From positions 1,860,001 through 1,924,000 of the forward strand of contig JBMNEH010000001.1 in the NCBI GenBank assembly GCA_050948665.1: a stretch of 64,000 bases of DNA. Reading direction: 5' to 3'. The notes under the pieces were generated by a model, which was given only the letters and a program-made list of their open reading frames with translations, had not been told where the DNA came from and made no database searches. Positions 60,032 through 64,000 of this stretch are shown one piece after another; position 1 is the stretch's first letter, and each line of letters opens with the position of its first letter. A program made the position numbers and the translations under genes. This DNA comes from JBMNEH01 sp050948665. GTDB taxonomy: Bacteria > Bacillota > Clostridia > Christensenellales > UMGS416.

Positions 60032-60325
60032 TTAAGACAGGGTGTCGAAGACCGCAATGGGCTTACTGTCGGGTGACAGCTTTACAATCGCGCGCTTGGT
60101 GGCGGAGGTATAACCCTCGCTGCGACCCATGCGCTTGGGCTTGCCTTTGCGGGTCTGGGTGCAAACTTGGATAACCTTCACCTTAAAAATCTTCTCCACG
60201 GCGGTTTTGATCTCGGTTTTATTGGCCTTGGGTGCCACTTCAAAGGTGTATTTGTGCTCGGCGGCATTTTCATAGCTCTTTTCGGTACGCACCGGGCGAA
60301 GAATTACATCATAGAGGTTTTTCAT
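60032..60325 (-). CDS. rplW: 50S ribosomal protein L23
   Basis: 97 residues. DVILRPVRTEKSYE and EVAPKANKTEIKTAVEKIFKV. Docking site for trigger factor and SRP at the exit. Overlaps rplD by 4 bp. Confidence 0.98.
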   Translation of the reverse strand: MKNLYDVILRPVRTEKSYENAAEHKYTFEVAPKANKTEIKTAVEKIFKVKVIQVCTQTRKGKPKRMGRSEGYTSATKRAIVKLSPDSKPIAVFDTLS

Positions 60326-60945
60326 TCTGCATAGACCTCCTCAATGCGCGCTACGGCTTCCTTTGTGATAACACAGGTATCGTGGTTCATCAGGTCATAC
60401 ACATTGATGGTGTTTACCACCGTTGTGTTAACACCGGGTATGTTGCGGGATGCCAGGATGACGTTGGTGTTGGGCTCACTGGTCACGATCAGGGCCTTTT
60501 TCTCAGCCTTGAGAGCGTCCAGCGCCCGCACCATGTTCTTGGTTTTCGCTTCCATCTCCAGGGCATCTACCACGATGAACTGCTGTTCCGCTACCTTGCT
60601 GGACAGCGCGCTGTACATCGCCAAACGGCGAACTTTCTTATTTACGGACTTCTTAAACAGGCGGGGTTTGGGCGCAAAGACAACACCGCCATGCCGCCAC
60701 TGGGGAGCGCGTGTGGAGCCATGCCGGGCACGGCCCGTGCCCTTCTGACGCCATGGCTTTCTCCCACCGCCGGCAACTTCACTGCGGGTTAGGGTGGACT
60801 TGGTGCCTTGCCTCGCATTTGATAATTGTGCGATAATCACCTGGTGCATGGCGGATTCGTGAATTTCAGCGCCGAAAATGTGATCGCTGAGTTCCAACTC
60901 CTCCACCTGCTCGCCCCGGATGTTATATACTGCAACCTTAGGCAT
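60322..60945 (-). CDS. rplD: 50S ribosomal protein L4
   Basis: 207 residues. RQGTKSTLTRSEVAGGGRKPWRQ-type loop (residues about 45-65) and HGSTRAPQWRHGGVVFAP. In some bacteria L4 represses the S10 operon through its leader. 16 bp after rplC. Confidence 0.98.
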   Translation of the reverse strand: MPKVAVYNIRGEQVEELELSDHIFGAEIHESAMHQVIIAQLSNARQGTKSTLTRSEVAGGGRKPWRQKGTGRARHGSTRAPQWRHGGVVFAPKPRLFKKSVNKKVRRLAMYSALSSKVAEQQFIVVDALEMEAKTKNMVRALDALKAEKKALIVTSEPNTNVILASRNIPGVNTTVVNTINVYDLMNHDTCVITKEAVARIEEVYAE

Positions 60946-60961
60946 TTTATCTCCCTCCTTG

Positions 60962-61591
60962 TTACTGCTTCACCGCGTCACGGATGAAGACAAGCGAACC
61001 TTTTGCGCCGGGGATGGATCCCTTGATCAGAATCAGATTGCGCTGCGCATCCACACGCACGATCTTCAAGTTCTGTACAGTAGCCTTCACCGCGCCGTAC
61101 TGACCGGGCATACGCTTATTCTTAAACACACGGGATGGAGAACTGTTGGCGGAAAGAGCGCCCAAGCCGCGATGATATTTAGAACCGTGCGTCATAGGGC
61201 CTCGATGCTGATTCCAGCGCTTGATAGTACCGGAGAAGCCGTGACCGCGGGTGATCCCGATGGCATCCACAAGGTCCCCATCAGCGAAAATATCCGCGGT
61301 AATTGAATCGCCCACATTATAAGAGGAGCAGTCCTCCAGCTTCAGCTCCCGAATATTGCGGCATACAACGGCGTCTGCCTTGCCAAACTGGCCCTTGTGC
61401 GGGTTATTGGCCAACTTCTCGCGGATCGGATCAAAGCCCACCCGCAGGGCATCATAGCCTTCCCGCTCGGTGGACAGTTTTTGCAGCACCACACAGGGGC
61501 CGGCCTCCACAACAGTCACGGGAATCACGATGCCGGTATCGGAGAAAATCTGTGTCATTCCGATTTTCTTACCGAGAATCGCTTTTTTCAT
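60962..61591 (-). CDS. rplC: 50S ribosomal protein L3
   Basis: 209 residues from the third of three consecutive ATG codons (61591), which lies at the best distance from AGGAGG. KKAILGKKIGMTQIFSDTG, and the loop GFSGTIKRWNQHRGPMTHGS. 12 bp after rpsJ. Confidence 0.97.
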   Translation of the reverse strand: MKKAILGKKIGMTQIFSDTGIVIPVTVVEAGPCVVLQKLSTEREGYDALRVGFDPIREKLANNPHKGQFGKADAVVCRNIRELKLEDCSSYNVGDSITADIFADGDLVDAIGITRGHGFSGTIKRWNQHRGPMTHGSKYHRGLGALSANSSPSRVFKNKRMPGQYGAVKATVQNLKIVRVDAQRNLILIKGSIPGAKGSLVFIRDAVKQ

Positions 61592-61603
61592 CATCATCCC
61601 TCC

Positions 61604-61912
61604 TTACACCTTGATCTCGATATCCACACCGGCGGGCAACTCCAGGCGGACCAGCTGATCAAGTGTCTTTGGAGTAGGAGCCAGAATATCGATCAAGCGC
61701 TTGTGTGTGCGGCGCTCAAACTGTTCACGGCTGTCCTTGTGTTTGAAAGGAGAACGCAGTATCGTGATGATCTCCTTCTCCGTGGGCAGCGGTACAGGCC
61801 CTGATACCTGAGCGCCGCTGCGCTTAGCCGTATCCACAATACGCTCGGCGGATTTGTCGATCAGGTTATGATCGTACGCCTTGAGCTTGATACGGATTTT
61901 CTGTCTTGCCAT
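61604..61912 (-). CDS. rpsJ: 30S ribosomal protein S10
   Basis: 102 residues from the ATG at 61912 (AGGAGG upstream); a longer frame runs through the leader and promoter and is rejected. RQKIRIKLKAYDHNLIDKSAE and VSGPVPLPTEKEIITILRSP. First gene of the S10-spc-alpha run; fusA/tuf are not upstream. Confidence 0.98.
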   Translation of the reverse strand: MARQKIRIKLKAYDHNLIDKSAERIVDTAKRSGAQVSGPVPLPTEKEIITILRSPFKHKDSREQFERRTHKRLIDILAPTPKTLDQLVRLELPAGVDIEIKV

Positions 61913-62126
61913 TTTTTTACCTCCTTGTTTTTGCCGGGTCATGTACACGCTTCCGTGTGTGCCCCAGCCAAAAAGCCGCAAAAAAGCCCCTTGGCTGCTC
62001 CTGACCCGTCGCCCGATTATCGGACCCTTGTCCACGGAAGTGACCCGGATGGCTTTCCGGCAATCTCCCGCTTCATCCCGTTCAGGATTCTGCTGCCCTT
62101 TTGCCAGCAACGATGCAAACTGCAGC
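61913..62126 (-). promoter_or_regulatory. S10 operon leader (about 213 nt)
   Basis: No gene. It contains a CAGCCAA/TTGGCTG hairpin (61965-61971 with 61991-61997) that overlaps an alternative small hairpin followed by TTTTTTG, and an ACACG/CGTGT hairpin near the ribosome binding site. The alternative folds suggest attenuation, as known for S10 leaders; the ligand (L4 in E. coli) is not shown here. Confidence 0.5.
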
Positions 62127-62132
62127 CTGCCC

Positions 62133-62161
62133 ATAATACAGGAAACGGGCAGGCTGCGCAA
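62133..62161 (-). promoter_or_regulatory. Promoter of the S10 operon with flanking inverted repeat
   Basis: Leftward -35 TTGCGC (62156-62161), 17-bp spacer, -10 TATTAT (62133-62138). An 11-bp perfect inverted repeat GCAGCCTGCCC (62122-62132 and 62147-62157) brackets the -10. Upstream bases 62169-62225 are very AT-rich (UP-element-like) and include the palindrome GAGAAATTTCTC (62169-62180). Confidence 0.6.
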
Positions 62162-62216
62162 GATTCCGGAGAAATTTCTCTATATCTTATATATATTTTT
62201 CATTATTTTGTGCATT

Positions 62217-64000
62217 TTATACATATTTTTCTTCTTCCTCCTCTTCCGTCGCCGGGTTTTCTCTCGCTGCAGTGTCATCCTTGGATAATTGCTCCCCGGC
62301 AAGCCTGGCGAAGAAACCGCCTCTTTGAATCAGGTCGTCGAATTTACCCTCCTCAGCAACCTTTCCGTTCTGGAGAACCAGTATGTGATCCGCCTTCCGA
62401 ACGGTCGTAAGGCGATGAGCAATCACCAAAATAGTGCGGGTTCCTGCCAATTTATCAATGGAATCCTGTATCTGCGCCTCTGTCTCGGTATCTACGGAGG
62501 AGGTCGCTTCATCCAATATCAGTACCGGCGTTTTTCGCAGAATTGCCCGTGCGATCGAGATTCTCTGCTTCTGTCCGCCGGAAAGACGAAGGCCTCTCTC
62601 ACCCACAAGGGTATCATATCCCATTGGCATGACCCTTATAAAGCCATCCGCACCGGCGGCAACCGCGGCCTCCCGTATCTCCTCGGGAGTCGCCTCAGGC
62701 ACACCGTAAGCAATGTTCTCGGCGACGGTACCGTGGAAGAGAAACACATCCTGCAGTACTATGGATATCTGCCTTCGAAGAGAGGCAAGAGTCAACCCCC
62801 TGATATCTTTTCCATCCAGCAGTATCTGCCCAGAAACCGGGTCAAAAAAACGTTCGATCAGTGAACAGATCGTACTTTTCCCCACACCAGTCGGGCCGAC
62901 CAATGCCAACATTTGCCCCGGGCGGGCCGTAAAGGAAACATCCTGCAGCACAGGCTCGGAAGGATCATAGTGGAAGGTCACATGAGAAAACGTTACTTCT
63001 CCCCGACACTCCGCAATCTCCTCGGCGTCAGGGGCATCGGTAATTTCAGATTCGGCGTCCAGTATCTCAAATACACGGATCGCACCGGCATATGCCATCT
63101 GCACATCCTCCACCAAACGGGCCAGCACCGCCAGAGGAGCGTAAAAAAGGGATAAGTACATCATAAAGCCCACGATATCCGAGACGGACATCTCTCCCCT
63201 AAGAGAAAGCAGTCCCCCCAGTCCGACCACGATCACGGTACCCATGGAGGTCAGGAACTCCACCGAGGGATGGAAAAGGGCGTTGACGAAATTGGCATGG
63301 ATATTCACCCGGGCATACTCCTCCCGGCGAGCATCCATACCCATGTACTCCCTCTCCTCCTGCCCGAAAGCCTGGATCTCCCGCATACCCGACAGTTTTT
63401 CCTGCATCGCGCCGCTTAACTCCCCGAACACCTTCTGGTTGATACGAAACAACGGCGCTACCTTTTTTGAGAATCGGCTGCCTACCCATACCACCAGCGG
63501 CACTGGTATAAGGGTTATCAGCGCAAGCACGGGATTGATGACAAAAAGCATCACGCCTACCGAGAGTATAACCAATACATTGCTGCATAGATCGGGCAGG
63601 GCATGGGCGATCAGGATTTCCAGCTGCCGGGTGTCGTTCAGCGCTCTTGCCATGATTTGTCCTGTCTGTTTATCCTGATAATACCTCATGGAAAGAGTTT
63701 GCAGCTTATCATACACCATCAGCGTCAGATCAGAGACAAACCTCCAAGCCGCCAGATGACTCACCGACATGTTTAAAAAGCGGCAGAAAGCCCGCAGCAG
63801 GTAGGCGGACGACAGCACCGCCACAAAAATCAGCAGCGCCTTCGGGGTCAGCGTTTTTATCTCCATTGAGGCGATCAGACGGCGGATGATTTCCGGTGTG
63901 ACAAGGTTCAGCAAAGCAGCGCCCAGCACCCCCAGGGCAGCAATGGCAATCTTTCCCCAATGCTTCCTGGCCATGATCAACAGGCGGTAACCAAGCTTCA
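62217..64000 (-). CDS. ABC transporter, fused membrane and ATPase domains, 5' end outside window
   Basis: The frame continues without a stop to the window edge, so the start lies beyond it; about 594 residues are visible. An exporter-type six-helix membrane domain covers the first 310 residues or so (including QDKQTGQIMARALNDT and an EIQAFGQEEREY coupling region). The ATPase follows: Walker A GPTGVGKST, Q-loop VLQDVFLFHGTV, signature LSGGQKQRISIARAI, Walker B PVLILDEATSSVD and switch His in IAHRL. The C-terminus is acidic (EEEEEEKYV). Probably one half of a homo- or heterodimeric multidrug or lipid exporter; substrate unknown. Confidence 0.93.
   Translation of the reverse strand, partial: KLGYRLLIMARKHWGKIAIAALGVLGAALLNLVTPEIIRRLIASMEIKTLTPKALLIFVAVLSSAYLLRAFCRFLNMSVSHLAAWRFVSDLTLMVYDKLQTLSMRYYQDKQTGQIMARALNDTRQLEILIAHALPDLCSNVLVILSVGVMLFVINPVLALITLIPVPLVVWVGSRFSKKVAPLFRINQKVFGELSGAMQEKLSGMREIQAFGQEEREYMGMDARREEYARVNIHANFVNALFHPSVEFLTSMGTVIVVGLGGLLSLRGEMSVSDIVGFMMYLSLFYAPLAVLARLVEDVQMAYAGAIRVFEILDAESEITDAPDAEEIAECRGEVTFSHVTFHYDPSEPVLQDVSFTARPGQMLALVGPTGVGKSTICSLIERFFDPVSGQILLDGKDIRGLTLASLRRQISIVLQDVFLFHGTVAENIAYGVPEATPEEIREAAVAAGADGFIRVMPMGYDTLVGERGLRLSGGQKQRISIARAILRKTPVLILDEATSSVDTETEAQIQDSIDKLAGTRTILVIAHRLTTVRKADHILVLQNGKVAEEGKFDDLIQRGGFFARLAGEQLSKDDTAARENPATEEEEEEKYV

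Noticed and set aside
62121..62160. Simple terminator of the ABC transporter gene
   Set aside because: The hairpin is followed by AGTTTGCATCG, not a T-tract, and a promoter with correct spacing overlaps it.
1..64000. CRISPR arrays, insertion sequences, prophage, tRNA or rRNA genes
   Set aside because: I saw no regularly spaced repeats, transposase motifs, phage genes, or cloverleaf/rRNA signatures.

Overview
The window is a chromosomal segment of an anaerobic, low-branching Firmicute (Bacillota, class Clostridia). I infer this from the ribosomal cluster order ending rplQ-ecfA1-ecfA2-ecfT-truA, the map / small KOW protein / infA / rpmJ order, the zinc-type S14, the two-subunit HisG/HisZ ATP phosphoribosyltransferase, strong AGGAGG ribosome binding sites, and anaerobe genes (2-oxoacid:ferredoxin oxidoreductase, rubrerythrin, radical SAM activase). 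Base composition looks slightly above 50% GC. I cannot name a genus. I see no tRNA, rRNA, CRISPR array, insertion sequence or prophage.

Layout. 1-3689 (+): a polysaccharide-flavoured accessory run (truncated sugar isomerase, GNAT-like protein, right-handed beta-helix protein, small SurA-N-like protein). 3732-5309 (-): an NYN-LOTUS RNase-like gene with a repetitive Lys/Ala/Pro tail, preceded by a probable structured RNA (5321-5562) with its own near-consensus promoter and a terminator hairpin. 5705-13037 (-): a complete, tightly overlapping histidine operon hisZGDCBHAF(IE), divergent from carAB (13214-17474, +). 17633-21053 (-): a decayed NUDIX gene, an inositol-monophosphatase-family gene and an orphan KdpDE-like two-component pair. 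21288-28081: a lipoprotein, a three-gene phosphodiesterase / radical SAM / metallophosphoesterase operon (-), and an alpha-L-rhamnosidase overlapping an alkaline-phosphatase-superfamily hydrolase (+). 28409-29827: an AraC-type response regulator. 29959-32547 (+): rpmH-rnpA-yidD-yidC-jag, without dnaA upstream or mnmE downstream.

32769-42158: single genes and short operons (sugar-phosphate transferase, pyridoxal kinase, upp, histidine phosphatase, nitroreductase, korDABC, sugar isomerase, rubrerythrin). 42639-61912 (-): one long run that encodes the S10, spc and alpha ribosomal operons with secY, adk, map, infA and rpoA, followed after tandem terminators by a separately promoted ECF transporter module and truA. 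62217-64000 (-): the 3' part of an ABC exporter.

Many promoters can be read directly as -35/-10 pairs, most with 17-bp spacers, and these fix several start codons. The items most worth a second look are the structured RNA before the NYN-LOTUS gene, the inverted repeats built into the S10 and rpmH promoters, the long rubrerythrin leader, and the beta-helix / SurA-N pair.
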